From JAFMJV01 sp963800275 (lineage in GTDB: Bacteria; Chloroflexota; Limnocylindria; Limnocylindrales; CSP1-4), in contig CAWDAI010000013.1 of assembly GCA_963800275.1 (NCBI GenBank), positions 123,095 through 187,094 of the forward strand: a DNA stretch of 64,000 nt, written 5' to 3'. The translations under genes were made by a program, and so were the position numbers. The notes below the pieces were generated by a model. That model did no database searches. It worked only from the letters and a program-made list of their open reading frames with translations, and was not told the DNA's origin. Below are positions 16,307 to 26,324 of the stretch, piece after piece; the stretch's first letter is position 1; every line of letters starts with the position of its first letter.

Positions 16307-17399
16307 ATGCACATTTGCGTGCGCCATTTTGCGCCCTTCTCGCGCGAGGTGCACCGAGGGCTGACCCTTCTCGGACCCCGGACCCTCTCGCTGGCCGCCA
16401 CCACGGTGGCGCTGCTGGTCGCCCGCCCCCAGGCGGTTGCCGCCCATGGACAGGCCCCCGTGGCGCCGACCCCGGCCATCCTCATCGAGGGCTGGTCATT
16501 CCTCGTCGACGTGTGGCTGCCGGTGCTGCTGCTGGCGCTCGTGTACTGGCAGATGCGCGCGGGCATCAACCGCCGCCATCCAGGCAACCCGGTACCACGG
16601 GTCCGGCTGTGGGCCTGGCTCGCGGGCCTGGGCGTGATCGTGCTGGCCCTGGCCTCGCCCATCGAGTTCTACGACACCACCCTCTTCTCCATCCACATGG
16701 TCCAGCACCTGCTGCTGGCTTTCGTGGCGGCACCGTTGCTGGTGCTCGGCGCGCCCATCACGTTGCTGCTCCGCTGGGCCTCGCCCGCGGCGCGTCGGCG
16801 GTGGATCCTGCCGGTGCTGGAGTCGCGCGTCGTGCGCTTCATCGCTCAGCCCATCATCGCCTGGCTGCTGTTCGCGCTGGTCATGTGGTTCACCCACTTC
16901 TCGCCGCTCTTCGACGCTGCGCTCGACGACTTCACGCTGCATCGTCTCGAGCACGCGCTCTACCTGGGCTCGGCCCTGCTCTTCTGGTGGCCGGTCATCG
17001 GGGTCGATCCCAGCCCCCACCGCATGAGCTATCCGGGCGCGCATCATGTACCTGGCCCTGGGCATGCCCCTCTCGTCACTGCTGGGCCTGGTCATCTTCT
17101 CCGCCAGCACCGTGCTCTACCCGCACTACGTCACGCTCGTGCGCGACTGGGGTCCGACCCCACTCGAGGACCAGGCCCTCGCCGGCGGCATCATGTGGGC
17201 CGGTGGCGACGCCGTCTTCGTGCTCGCCCTCGTGCTGACGGTGGCGGCGTGGCTGCGCTACGAGGAGGAGGAGAACGTGCGAGAGGACCGGCGGCTGGCC
17301 CGCGCGCATGCCACGGGCCTGGCGGCCCAGGCCACCGCCGGTACCGTCACGGCTGCGGTCGCCGCGCACGAGGTGCCGCCGGCATCCTCGCCGGACTGA
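16307..17399 (+). CDS. ctaG: Cytochrome c oxidase assembly protein CtaG, one frameshift
   Basis: With one base removed the gene encodes about 363 residues. After a signal-like first helix come the helices of the caa3-type CtaG family (Caa3_CtaG, distinct from the Cox11 type). Conserved signatures are PIEFYDTTLFSIHMVQHLLL, MWFTHFSPLFDAAL, HRLEHALYLGSALLFWWPVIG and HRMSYPARIMYLALGMP. The last of these spans the break: an extra G in the GGG at 17035-17037 shifts the frame after MSYP. The role is insertion of CuB into subunit I. It is divergent from coxB and shares that promoter region. Confidence 0.88.
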
Positions 17400-17442
17400 G
17401 CATGGCTCGGCCGTCGCCCGGGGCGCGCCGTCGGCGACTGCC

Positions 17443-17802
17443 TCAGTGCGCCGCGTCGTCCAGCTGCGTCACGATCCGCCGCGGGCCGTCCTGCTTGTAG
17501 GTCACCACGATGGTGTCACCGAGGACGCGGTGCTCGGCCAGGTGGGAGGCCGGGAACTCGGGCCGGAAGGCGAGCTCGCTGGTGTCGAAGTCGTAGGTCT
17601 CGCCCGTGGGCGTGAGCAACTCGAACGAGTCGACTCGTCCGAGGGCAGGGGAGTCGATGCTGATGACGATGCCGCGCTCCTGCTCGAGCGTGGGCTCGCA
17701 GGCGACCAGCACCGAGGTCGCCACCATCGTGCCCAGCACCAGCCCAAGGCCGTGTCCGGCGCGCGCACGCACCATGAGCCCGCGCGTTCGGGCGAGTCCC
17801 AT
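17443..17802 (-). CDS. Small lipoprotein, unknown function
   Basis: 119 residues, or about 110 if the internal ATG at 17775 is used. A basic N-terminus, a hydrophobic stretch and the lipobox LVAC at about residues 32-35 mark a lipoprotein. The mature part is short and acidic, with VDSFELLTPTGETYDFDTSEL and a beta-rich look. It lies just downstream of the CtaA-CtaB fusion on the same strand (12-base gap), so it may be part of the heme A unit. No family recognised. Confidence 0.55.
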   Translation of the reverse strand: MGLARTRGLMVRARAGHGLGLVLGTMVATSVLVACEPTLEQERGIVISIDSPALGRVDSFELLTPTGETYDFDTSELAFRPEFPASHLAEHRVLGDTIVVTYKQDGPRRIVTQLDDAAH

Positions 17803-17813
17803 CGACGGGTCCG

Positions 17814-19769
<1,956 letters not shown>

Positions 19770-19863
19770 GAACAAGCCCGATCGTACCAGCGCTTCGGGC
19801 TGATCGCGAGAACATCTTTTGCGAGCGCGGCACGGACGCCGCTGTCGCGCTACCGTGGCGGCG

Positions 19864-20907
19864 ATGCCGAACCACCGCCTTTCGCGCAGCGCGCTCCTGG
19901 TGACCGTGCTGCTGACCGCGTCCGCCTGCGCCTCCGGGCAGACGCCCTCGCCGGCCCCGAGCGCCCTCGCGGCGGCGGGCGACGCCGCTGCGGCTCCGAC
20001 CACCGCCGCGGTCGCGACCACCGTGGAAGCCCCACCCTGCGAGCCCGCGGGAGGCTCGGCGACCGACCTGCCCGGCTGGCCGCTGATGGCCGAGGCAGAT
20101 CCGGCGTTCCTGCCCTTGATCATGTCGTCCCTGCTGACCGCTGGGCCCAACCGCTTCCTCTACAACGTGCTCGACGACAGTTACTCCCAGATCGCGGCCG
20201 AGGACGTGGCCAGCCGCGTCGACTTCTACGCCCTCGAACGCGACCCCCAGACACCCTATGCGCGGGCCGGCGCCACCTACCTGCCTGCGGGTGAGGGGCG
20301 CGGCCTCTACCGCGCGCAAGTGGACTTCGACTGTCTCGGGGAATGGGGTGCGGAGGTGTTCGTGCAGGCGACGGACGGCTCGTGGGACAGCGAGCGCTTG
20401 CGCTTCGGGGTCTATCCGGCCGGGCCCACGCCGGCCATCGGGTCACCGGCACCGCGATCGGACAGCCCCACTGCCACCACGGCGGCGGAGGCGGCGCTCA
20501 TCTCCACCGATGCCGAGCCCTACCTGCCGGCCTACGAGCAGACCGTGGCCCAGGCGGTGACCTCGGGCCAGCCGGCGCTCATCTTCTTCGCCACGCCGGC
20601 CTTCTGTCAGACCGGGTTCTGCGGGCCCACGGTGGACCTGGTCAAGTCGGTCGCTCGCGACTATGTCGGACGGGTCGTCTTCGTCAACGTGGAGCCATAC
20701 CAGCTGCGGGCGACGGAGAACGGCCTGCAGCCGGCCCTCAGCGAGGATGGCCAACTGCAGCCCGTGGCCGCGGCGCTGGAGTGGGGTATCCCGGTGGAAC
20801 CCTACCTGTTCCTCGTCGGTGCCGACGGCCGCATCTTCGCCAAGTTCGAGGGCATCGTGGGGGAGGACGAGCTGCGCGCGGCGCTCGAGGACGCGCTCAG
20901 CGCCTGA
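19864..20907 (+). CDS. Thioredoxin-like lipoprotein with CxxxxC motif
   Basis: 347 residues from the ATG at 19864. The N-terminus has a signal with Cys in TASACASG (a weak lipobox), then an Ala/Pro/Thr linker. A middle domain (about 65-195) contains DVASRVDFYALERDPQTPYA and looks beta-rich. A C-terminal thioredoxin-like domain (about 225-345) follows with LIFFATPAFCQTGFCGPTVD and PVEPYLFLVGADGRIFAKFEG. The paired Cys are four residues apart, unlike standard CxxC thioredoxins and closer to SCO-like spacing. It is divergent from ctaAB, so a role in oxidase copper or redox maturation is plausible but unproven. Confidence 0.65.
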   Translation: MPNHRLSRSALLVTVLLTASACASGQTPSPAPSALAAAGDAAAAPTTAAVATTVEAPPCEPAGGSATDLPGWPLMAEADPAFLPLIMSSLLTAGPNRFLYNVLDDSYSQIAAEDVASRVDFYALERDPQTPYARAGATYLPAGEGRGLYRAQVDFDCLGEWGAEVFVQATDGSWDSERLRFGVYPAGPTPAIGSPAPRSDSPTATTAAEAALISTDAEPYLPAYEQTVAQAVTSGQPALIFFATPAFCQTGFCGPTVDLVKSVARDYVGRVVFVNVEPYQLRATENGLQPALSEDGQLQPVAAALEWGIPVEPYLFLVGADGRIFAKFEGIVGEDELRAALEDALSA

Positions 20908-21850
20908 GCGGGGCCCCGCGCCTCCGCGAACGCTGCGGGCGTCGCGGGAGCGCTCGCCCCACCAGCTCGGCCGGCTGCAACGCCCGTTGCTCGCACCACG
21001 CTGCCAGCGCCCGGCCCAGCCGCCCGGGCAGGGTCGGATCAGCCAGGGCCGCCGTGGCCAGGCCCACCGCGCTGGCGCCCACGGCAAGGTAGTCGAGCAC
21101 GTCATCGAGGGTGGCCACGCCGCCCACGCCGATCAGCGGGACCTTCACCGCTCGAGCCAGCTCGTGCACCGCGCGCAGCCCCACGTGCTTGACCGCCGGC
21201 CCGGAGAGCCAGCCGGAGCCGGCCCCCAGGGCGGTACCTGACCTCGTCTCGTCGAGGCCGAGGGCCGGCAGCGATGCAGTGGCGCTGATGGCGTCGGCAC
21301 CGGCCGCCACCACGGCGCGAGCCACAGGCCGGAGATCCGGGACGATCGCGCTGAGCTTGACGATGAGCGGCAGGTCCGTGGCGGCCCGCACCACCACGGT
21401 GGCGGCCTCAGCCGCTTCGAGGTCGAGGCAGATGGGCCGTCCCTGGCGCGGCCGGTCGGCACAGGCGAGGTTCAGCTCCACGCCACGCACCTCCGGCGCC
21501 ATCTCCAGCGTCCGGGCCATGAAGGCGAGATCATCGGCGTCGTGGCCGCAGATGCTGACCACTACCGGCACGTCGAACGAGGACCAGCGCGGGCCATGCC
21601 GGCGCAGCACCGCCTCGAGACCAGGGTTGGGTGTGCCGACACTGTGGAGCAGGCCATCGGGCAAGCTATGCATGCGCGGTGGTGCCGCACCGCGATCCGG
21701 TCCCAGCGTGACGCTACGCGTGACCAGCATCGCCGGTGCCTCGTCGCCCGCGGCCTCCAGCAGCTCGGTGCCGAAGCCACCGCCACCCGCGGCCACGATG
21801 ACGGGGTGCGCCAGGCGCAGGCCGGGCGCGAGTTCGAGTGGGCTGCTCAC
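20897..21850 (-). CDS. pyrD: Dihydroorotate dehydrogenase, class 1B catalytic subunit
   Basis: About 317 residues from the GTG at 21850, which overlaps the pyrK stop (GTGA). It is an FMN-binding TIM barrel with PVIVAAGGGGFG, VELNLACAD (keeping the catalytic Cys position of class 1 enzymes, although the usual S-C-P-N is A-C-A-D), LIVKLSAIVPD, GSGWLSGPAVKHVGLRAV and PLIGVGGVATLDDVLDYLAVGASAVGLATA. The enzyme oxidises dihydroorotate to orotate in pyrimidine synthesis and passes electrons to PyrK. The last 11 bases overlap the convergent lipoprotein gene. Confidence 0.88.
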   Translation of the reverse strand: MSSPLELAPGLRLAHPVIVAAGGGGFGTELLEAAGDEAPAMLVTRSVTLGPDRGAAPPRMHSLPDGLLHSVGTPNPGLEAVLRRHGPRWSSFDVPVVVSICGHDADDLAFMARTLEMAPEVRGVELNLACADRPRQGRPICLDLEAAEAATVVVRAATDLPLIVKLSAIVPDLRPVARAVVAAGADAISATASLPALGLDETRSGTALGAGSGWLSGPAVKHVGLRAVHELARAVKVPLIGVGGVATLDDVLDYLAVGASAVGLATAALADPTLPGRLGRALAAWCEQRALQPAELVGRALPRRPQRSRRRGAPLRR

Positions 21851-22725
21851 GAGCTCGTGGCCCAGTGCAGCTCGTCCGCTGCGAACGCGGGCCCCTCCCG
21901 GCAGATGCGAACGTGTCCTTCGCGTCCCGTGGTCACACAGCCGGCGCATACGCCGAGCGCGCAACCGACCGGGTGCGGCAGGGCCAGCTGCAGCCAGGCT
22001 CGCCGGCGTCGGTCGTGATCACGCGGATCGGGCCGCCGCCCTCGCCGCCTACCGAGCCTGGCCACGCCCATGCGCTGGTCGCGGCCGGCGGCCGCCCGCG
22101 CCAGCGTTCCCAGCAGCTCCGTCGAACCGGCGGCGAAGCACTGATCCGCCCAGGCCTCATAGGCCGGCAGCAGCTCTCGCGCGGAGCCACGATGGCCGAG
22201 CGAGCCATCGCTCGTGGCGACCACGTACTCGGCTTCGTCGGGCAGCATTGAGGAAGGGAAGACCGCGGCCACCGTCGGCGCCTCCAGCAGGACCGTCACT
22301 TGCCGCCCGCTGGCTACGGCCTCATCGGTGATGGCGCGAACGCGAGCGAAGCCGGCGACATCGGCGACCACCAGCAGGAAGCGGCTGCGGGCATCGATGG
22401 CGAAGCCGCGACCGAGGGGACCCTCGAAACGCGCCGTCTCGCCGTCGCGGGCGGTGGCCAGGGGGCCACCTCGCACCGAGTCATCAAGCAACACATCGAC
22501 CGTGCCGGCGACACGATCGAAGCCGGCCACCGGCAGGGCCGGCAGCAGGAGCCCGGCCGGCCGTGGCTGGTGCAGGTAGAGGTATTGCCCCGGCACCAGG
22601 GAGCGCGCGAGCCCTGGTGCGCGCCACGTCTGCCACCGGCGACCAGGCAGGACCTCTCTCGATCCGAGGAGGAGGGCCTCCTCGTGCAGGCTAGCCTTCG
22701 TCGTCGTCCTCGTCGTCCGCACCAT
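21847..22725 (-). CDS. pyrK: Dihydroorotate dehydrogenase electron-transfer subunit
   Basis: About 292 residues if the ATG at 22725 is used; the exact start is uncertain because the 5' end overlaps the upstream gene by 35 bases. The N-terminal FAD domain has EVLPGRRW and LVPGQYLYLHQP. The NAD-binding region covers FLLVVADVAGFARVRAI. The C-terminus holds the [2Fe-2S] site in VGCALGVCAGC plus a later Cys in VRICREG. A stretch rich in Arg precedes the cluster (about 22020-22060). I read it as genuine, not frameshifted. It couples PyrD to NAD+. Confidence 0.85.
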   Translation of the reverse strand: MVRTTRTTTKASLHEEALLLGSREVLPGRRWQTWRAPGLARSLVPGQYLYLHQPRPAGLLLPALPVAGFDRVAGTVDVLLDDSVRGGPLATARDGETARFEGPLGRGFAIDARSRFLLVVADVAGFARVRAITDEAVASGRQVTVLLEAPTVAAVFPSSMLPDEAEYVVATSDGSLGHRGSARELLPAYEAWADQCFAAGSTELLGTLARAAAGRDQRMGVARLGRRRGRRPDPRDHDRRRRAWLQLALPHPVGCALGVCAGCVTTGREGHVRICREGPAFAADELHWATSS

Positions 22726-23572
22726 CGTCCTCGAACTCGGGCGCGACGTGCGGGTACTGCTCGGCGAGGGCTTCGGCCAGGTCGCCGAAGAGATCGGTGG
22801 GATCGTAGAACTGGACGAAGTCGTCAGGCACCGAGAGCGTCTGCCACACCGGCTCGCCGGACTCGTCGGTATCGGGCACGACCTCACCCTCGAACGCGCC
22901 GCTGGCCTTGAACCACAGTCGCTCGTCCTCGTCGTCCACGATCTTGGCGTCACCCAGCATCGCCGCCAGTCGTTCGGAGGCCACACTGAAGTCATCGAGC
23001 AGCTGGGCCTCGCGCCACTGGCTCCGCTCCTGGAAGGTCAGCGCCAGGTCGTACAGCAGGCGCGCGGCGTCGTCCCGCGTGGCGGGTGCCGGCACCGGCG
23101 TGGTCCACTCATCGGCCAGGGCGAACTCGTCGGCGGGTGGCCCCGGCTCGGCTGCGGCGCCGTCCTCGTCCGTGTCTTCGTCCTCGTCCGCGTCTTCGTC
23201 CTCGCCCAGGTCCGCGTCCTCGCCGTCGGCTGTCTCGGCCTCGAGCACGTCGACGAAGGCCGCATAGAGATCGGCCGGATTGAAGATCTCGACCAGCTCG
23301 GCGCTGTCCTCGATCTCCTCGGTCTCGGTCAGCCACTCGCCATCATCGGCCTGGAACCGCGTGCGCGAGCTGAAGCGCCCAGCGGCGCTGACGGAGAGGT
23401 AGTCGGGGCCCTCATCGATGAGCACGAGTCCCCCGAGCGCCGCGATCCGTTCCCGGTTGGCCTCGAGAAAGGCGCTGAACTCGCGGCCGGCCTGGGTCAG
23501 GAATGCCTCGCGACGCGTCTCGGCGTCAGCGGCCAGATCTTCGAGAAGCGCGGTGCGCCCCTGGTCGTCCAT
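22691..23572 (-). CDS. Acidic protein with two related halves, unknown function
   Basis: 293 residues, strongly acidic. An N-terminal helical region is followed by a unit with SVSAAGRFSSRTRFQADDGEW and EIFNPADLYAAFVDVLEAE. A Glu/Asp low-complexity linker (about 118-140) follows. The second half has WFKASGAFEGEVVPDTDESG and QFYDPTDLFGDLAEALAEQ, recalling the first. The matching 'F-x-x-P-x-D-L-F/Y' endings suggest an internal duplication. It ends in another Asp run. There is no signal peptide or membrane segment, so it is likely cytosolic. It overlaps pyrK's start. Function unknown. Confidence 0.7.
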   Translation of the reverse strand: MDDQGRTALLEDLAADAETRREAFLTQAGREFSAFLEANRERIAALGGLVLIDEGPDYLSVSAAGRFSSRTRFQADDGEWLTETEEIEDSAELVEIFNPADLYAAFVDVLEAETADGEDADLGEDEDADEDEDTDEDGAAAEPGPPADEFALADEWTTPVPAPATRDDAARLLYDLALTFQERSQWREAQLLDDFSVASERLAAMLGDAKIVDDEDERLWFKASGAFEGEVVPDTDESGEPVWQTLSVPDDFVQFYDPTDLFGDLAEALAEQYPHVAPEFEDDGADDEDDDEG

Positions 23573-23596
23573 GGGACTCTCCTTGTGGTGCTGACG

Positions 23597-23950
23597 CTAG
23601 GGGATGAACTCCAGGTCCTCGGTCATCCGTTCCCTCAGGATCATCACGTGATGCCGTTCGAACATCCACTCGCCGGCGCGGTGGCCGATGGCCCTGGAGC
23701 GAGGGTCGCCTTCGAGCTTGTCGATGGTGGCGTAGTCAGGCACCTGCAGGAGCATGACGTTGTCGAAGTCCCAGCCGTAGGCCACGTTGTACCAGCCGAG
23801 GAAGCGCATGCCGAATTCCTGCTCGTAGCGCTCGACCTGGCGCGGGAACAGCTTCTGCATGAAGAACTTGAAGAAGGGATCACGTCCGCGGCGGACAGAA
23901 AAGAAGGTGGCCAGGACCGGCACGTCGTCTCCATGTGCGAGTGGGCGCAT
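23597..23950 (-). CDS. Conserved small protein, possible dimeric alpha-beta barrel
   Basis: 117 residues from the ATG at 23950, cytosolic. Features include FFSVRRGRDPFFKFFMQKLFP, WYNVAYGWDFDNVMLLQVPD and RHHVMILRERM near the end. The pattern beta-alpha-beta-beta-alpha-beta with an aromatic-rich core would suit a ferredoxin-like or EthD/NIPSNAP-type dimeric barrel. That is a structural guess, and I do not recognise the family. It lies 24 bases downstream of the acidic gene's start on the same strand, so it may be transcribed before it. Confidence 0.6.
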   Translation of the reverse strand: MRPLAHGDDVPVLATFFSVRRGRDPFFKFFMQKLFPRQVERYEQEFGMRFLGWYNVAYGWDFDNVMLLQVPDYATIDKLEGDPRSRAIGHRAGEWMFERHHVMILRERMTEDLEFIP

Positions 23951-24021
23951 TGTCGCACGCGGGCGGGGTCACCTCGTGCGCGAAGTGACGACTGCTGCGC
24001 CAAGCGGCGGTGGCGCAGGTG

Positions 24022-24510
24022 TCAGGTGTCGAGGCGCGCCAGGAGGGTCTCCACCAGCTCGTACTGAGCCGGGTTCATGGCGATCCGCGCCTGCTCCGGC
24101 GTGAACCACGCGACCTGATCGAGCTCGGGCACCTCGATGAAGATGCCGGATCGGGGCGGCCACTCCATGCGGAACGTGTTGGACCACGCCTCGGCCGGGT
24201 CCATGTCTCCTTCCAGGGCCCAGGCGTGCACGGTCTTGCCGCCCCGCTGGCGGATGCTGCCCAGCTCGATGAGGCGCGCATTGGAGCCGACCGAGTGCCC
24301 GGTCTCCTCGCCGAACTCGCGCACGGCCACCGCCAGGAGCGCCTCCCCATCCTCGGCCTGGCCCTTGGGGATGGACCAGGCACCGATGTCCTTGTCCTCG
24401 AAGTAGGGACCACCGGGATGGCCCAGCAGCACCTGCACTCCGGACCCGGTACGGCGGAAGAGCAGGATGCCCGCGCTGACGCGAGAGCGGGAGAGCTCAG
24501 TCATCGCCAT
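24022..24510 (-). CDS. NUDIX hydrolase
   Basis: 162 residues (160 from the second ATG at 24504). The Nudix box is intact: GQAEDGEALLAVAVREFGEE followed by TG, fitting G-x5-E-x7-REUxEExGU. SIPKGQ just before it and the C-terminal block WFTPEQARIAMNPAQYELV resemble diadenosine-polyphosphate/predicted NTP pyrophosphohydrolases. It likely cleaves a nucleoside diphosphate linked to another group. Its start overlaps the 3' end of the next upstream gene (24497), suggesting co-translation. Confidence 0.9.
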   Translation of the reverse strand: MAMTELSRSRVSAGILLFRRTGSGVQVLLGHPGGPYFEDKDIGAWSIPKGQAEDGEALLAVAVREFGEETGHSVGSNARLIELGSIRQRGGKTVHAWALEGDMDPAEAWSNTFRMEWPPRSGIFIEVPELDQVAWFTPEQARIAMNPAQYELVETLLARLDT

Positions 24511-24967
24511 CCGTGGGGGACTTGGCCGAGCCGTTCCCGGTGCCCGCCGAGGGGTCGCCCTCGGACGCAGCGGCGGCCCGCGCCTCCGCGTCCTCCATCT
24601 GCCCCACCGTGGGCTTGGCCGACGGGTCGAGCGGTGCCCGGCGCGTGCGCCGGTCGGCAGCCACGAGGCGCAGCAGGAAGATGACCGTCTGACCCGTGAA
24701 GAGCAGCAGGATCAGGGTGAAGATGAGCAGGGCCGCGCTGATGACCGGATCCCAGCCCCACGTGACCGTCAGCGGGGTGAAGACCAGGAAGAAGGTCAAC
24801 AGGCCCACCTGGATCCAGAAGCAGCCGAGGCCGGGCCCGCGTTCCGCGTCGAGCGGCTCGCCCTTGTACTCGGGCATGCCCTCGAGGCGCGCCGGGTCGT
24901 CGGGCAGCTCGTTCGTCGTCGGCGCTTCGGGCGGCTCCATGGGCCGGCCCTGCTGGGGACCGGTCAT
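24497..24967 (-). CDS. Two-helix membrane protein, unknown function
   Basis: 156 residues from the ATG at 24967. A hydrophilic Pro/Glu-rich N-terminus (about 50 residues) precedes two helices (about 52-72 and 78-103). The tail is charged and low in complexity, with RRTRRAPLDPSAKPTVG and an Ala/Gly/Ser-rich end. No family known. It overlaps the NUDIX gene by 14 bases on the same strand. Confidence 0.6.
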   Translation of the reverse strand: MTGPQQGRPMEPPEAPTTNELPDDPARLEGMPEYKGEPLDAERGPGLGCFWIQVGLLTFFLVFTPLTVTWGWDPVISAALLIFTLILLLFTGQTVIFLLRLVAADRRTRRAPLDPSAKPTVGQMEDAEARAAAASEGDPSAGTGNGSAKSPTDGDD

Positions 24968-25156
24968 GCGTGGGCGTGGGTGGGCAGGGCCGAGAGGTAG
25001 ACAGATATGGGCACGAGTGCATCTTAGGACGCGGACGTCACGCTCGCCGCCCGTGGCGGGGTGGGCCGCCCGGCCTGCCATCCTTACCCCCCGGGCACTT
25101 GGCACCGGTGCTACCGGGTCGGAAGATGGGCACAGTCACTGGAGGAGGTTCATTCC

Positions 25157-25687
25157 ATGGCATGTGACGCACCGGTCCACTACCGACGAGCCACGGTCGC
25201 GGATGCAGAGGGCATCGCGCGAGTCCACGCCGATGGCTGGCAGCGCGCCCACGCCGGCCTCGTGCCCGAGGAGTACCTGCGCTGCCGGGCCGCGCGCGGT
25301 CATGCCGGGTTCTGGCGCAGCGAGCTGGAGCTGGAGGCAGCCGACCGCAAGCCCTGGCTGGCCCTGGCCGGGAACGAGGTCATCGGTTTCGCGGATGGCG
25401 GCATCGCTCGCGACGACGAGCTCGACGGTGCCTGCGGCGAGGTCTACACCTTGTTCGTGACGCCTGAATGCTGGGAGAAGGGCATCCGCAGCCGCCTGCT
25501 GCAGCACGTCGCCAAGGACCTGCAGTCTCACGACTTCCGCCGCGTCGTGTTCTGGGTGCTGGCTTCCGACGAGGTCATGCGCGCCTTCGCCAGGTACGTC
25601 GGCTGGCACGAGGATGGCGCGACGCGCGAACGGGCCTGCGGCGATGCCAGCGTGACCGAGGTGCGCTACGCGCGGGAGTTCGCCTGA
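25157..25687 (+). CDS. GNAT-family N-acetyltransferase
   Basis: 176 residues from the ATG at 25157, preceded by GGAGGAGG. The GNAT fold shows YRRATVADAEGIARVHADGW at the start, EVYTLFVTPECWEKGIRSRLL for the acetyl-CoA pyrophosphate loop (motif A; the usual Q/RxxGxG/A is altered to EKGIRS), and VVFWVLASDEVMRAFARYVGW for the C-terminal part. The acceptor is unknown. A lone plus-strand gene among minus-strand genes. Confidence 0.85.
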   Translation: MACDAPVHYRRATVADAEGIARVHADGWQRAHAGLVPEEYLRCRAARGHAGFWRSELELEAADRKPWLALAGNEVIGFADGGIARDDELDGACGEVYTLFVTPECWEKGIRSRLLQHVAKDLQSHDFRRVVFWVLASDEVMRAFARYVGWHEDGATRERACGDASVTEVRYAREFA

Positions 25688-25726
25688 GCCTGGCGGAGCA
25701 GGCCCTCGAGCTCGAGTGGTACCGGG

Positions 25727-26272
25727 CTAGCCGAGCAGGACGACCTCGTCCTCGGCCGCACCGGCGGCGGCCAGCCTGATCTCCACGCGCTCGGCACGAG
25801 CGGTGGGCACGTTCTTGCCCACGTGGTCCGGGCGGATGGGCAGCTCGCGGTGGCCCCGGTCGATGAGCACGGCCAGGCGCACGGCCGCCGGGCGTCCCAG
25901 GTGGGTCAGCGCGTCGAGCGCGGCGCGTGCCGTGCGGCCGGTGTAGAGCACGTCGTCCACCAGCACCACGGTGGTGGTGGCCGGGTCGTAGGGGCGCAGC
26001 GCAGGATCGGGGATGACCCCCGCAGCATCGGCGTCGAAGGCGCCCTCGAGATCGTCGCGGAAGGGGGTCACGTCCAGGGCCATCGTGGGCACGCGGATGC
26101 CTTCGTTGGACTCGATGGCATCTGCGATGCGCTCGGCGAGGATCGGGCCTCGATGCTCGATGCCCACCAGGGCCAGGCCGTTCGCGCCGCCCTGCTTCTC
26201 CACGATCTCGTGGCTGACACGCACGATGGCGCGCCGCATCTCTTCGGCTGACATGATCTGGCGAGCACGCAT
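25727..26272 (-). CDS. pyrR: PyrR: pyrimidine operon regulator / uracil phosphoribosyltransferase
   Basis: 181 residues, the usual PyrR length. The PRPP-binding motif is TTTVVLVDDVLYTGRTARAA, with GIEHRGPILAERI and LIDRGHRELPIRPDHVGKNV being PyrR-specific blocks. PyrR attenuates pyr mRNA in a UMP-dependent way and has weak UPRTase activity. The pyrDK genes lie about 4 kb downstream on the same strand. I did not find an obvious anti-antiterminator leader next to pyrR or pyrK. Confidence 0.93.
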   Translation of the reverse strand: MRARQIMSAEEMRRAIVRVSHEIVEKQGGANGLALVGIEHRGPILAERIADAIESNEGIRVPTMALDVTPFRDDLEGAFDADAAGVIPDPALRPYDPATTTVVLVDDVLYTGRTARAALDALTHLGRPAAVRLAVLIDRGHRELPIRPDHVGKNVPTARAERVEIRLAAAGAAEDEVVLLG

Positions 26273-26324
26273 CAGGGACCTCCTGACGTCAGCCTAGCCG
26301 ATGCCCCCGCCGCGCGAGGTTCGC

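Noticed and set aside
17030..17048. Programmed ribosomal frameshifting in ctaG
   Set aside because: There is no slippery heptamer or downstream structure, and similar one-base breaks occur in many unrelated genes of the window. A plain indel is simpler.
21980..22090. A possible double frameshift in pyrK, since another frame reads GGPIRVITTDAGEP
   Set aside because: The straight frame gives an Arg-rich linker leading directly into WLQLALPHPVGCALGVCAGC, the normal approach to the [2Fe-2S] site. No indel is needed.
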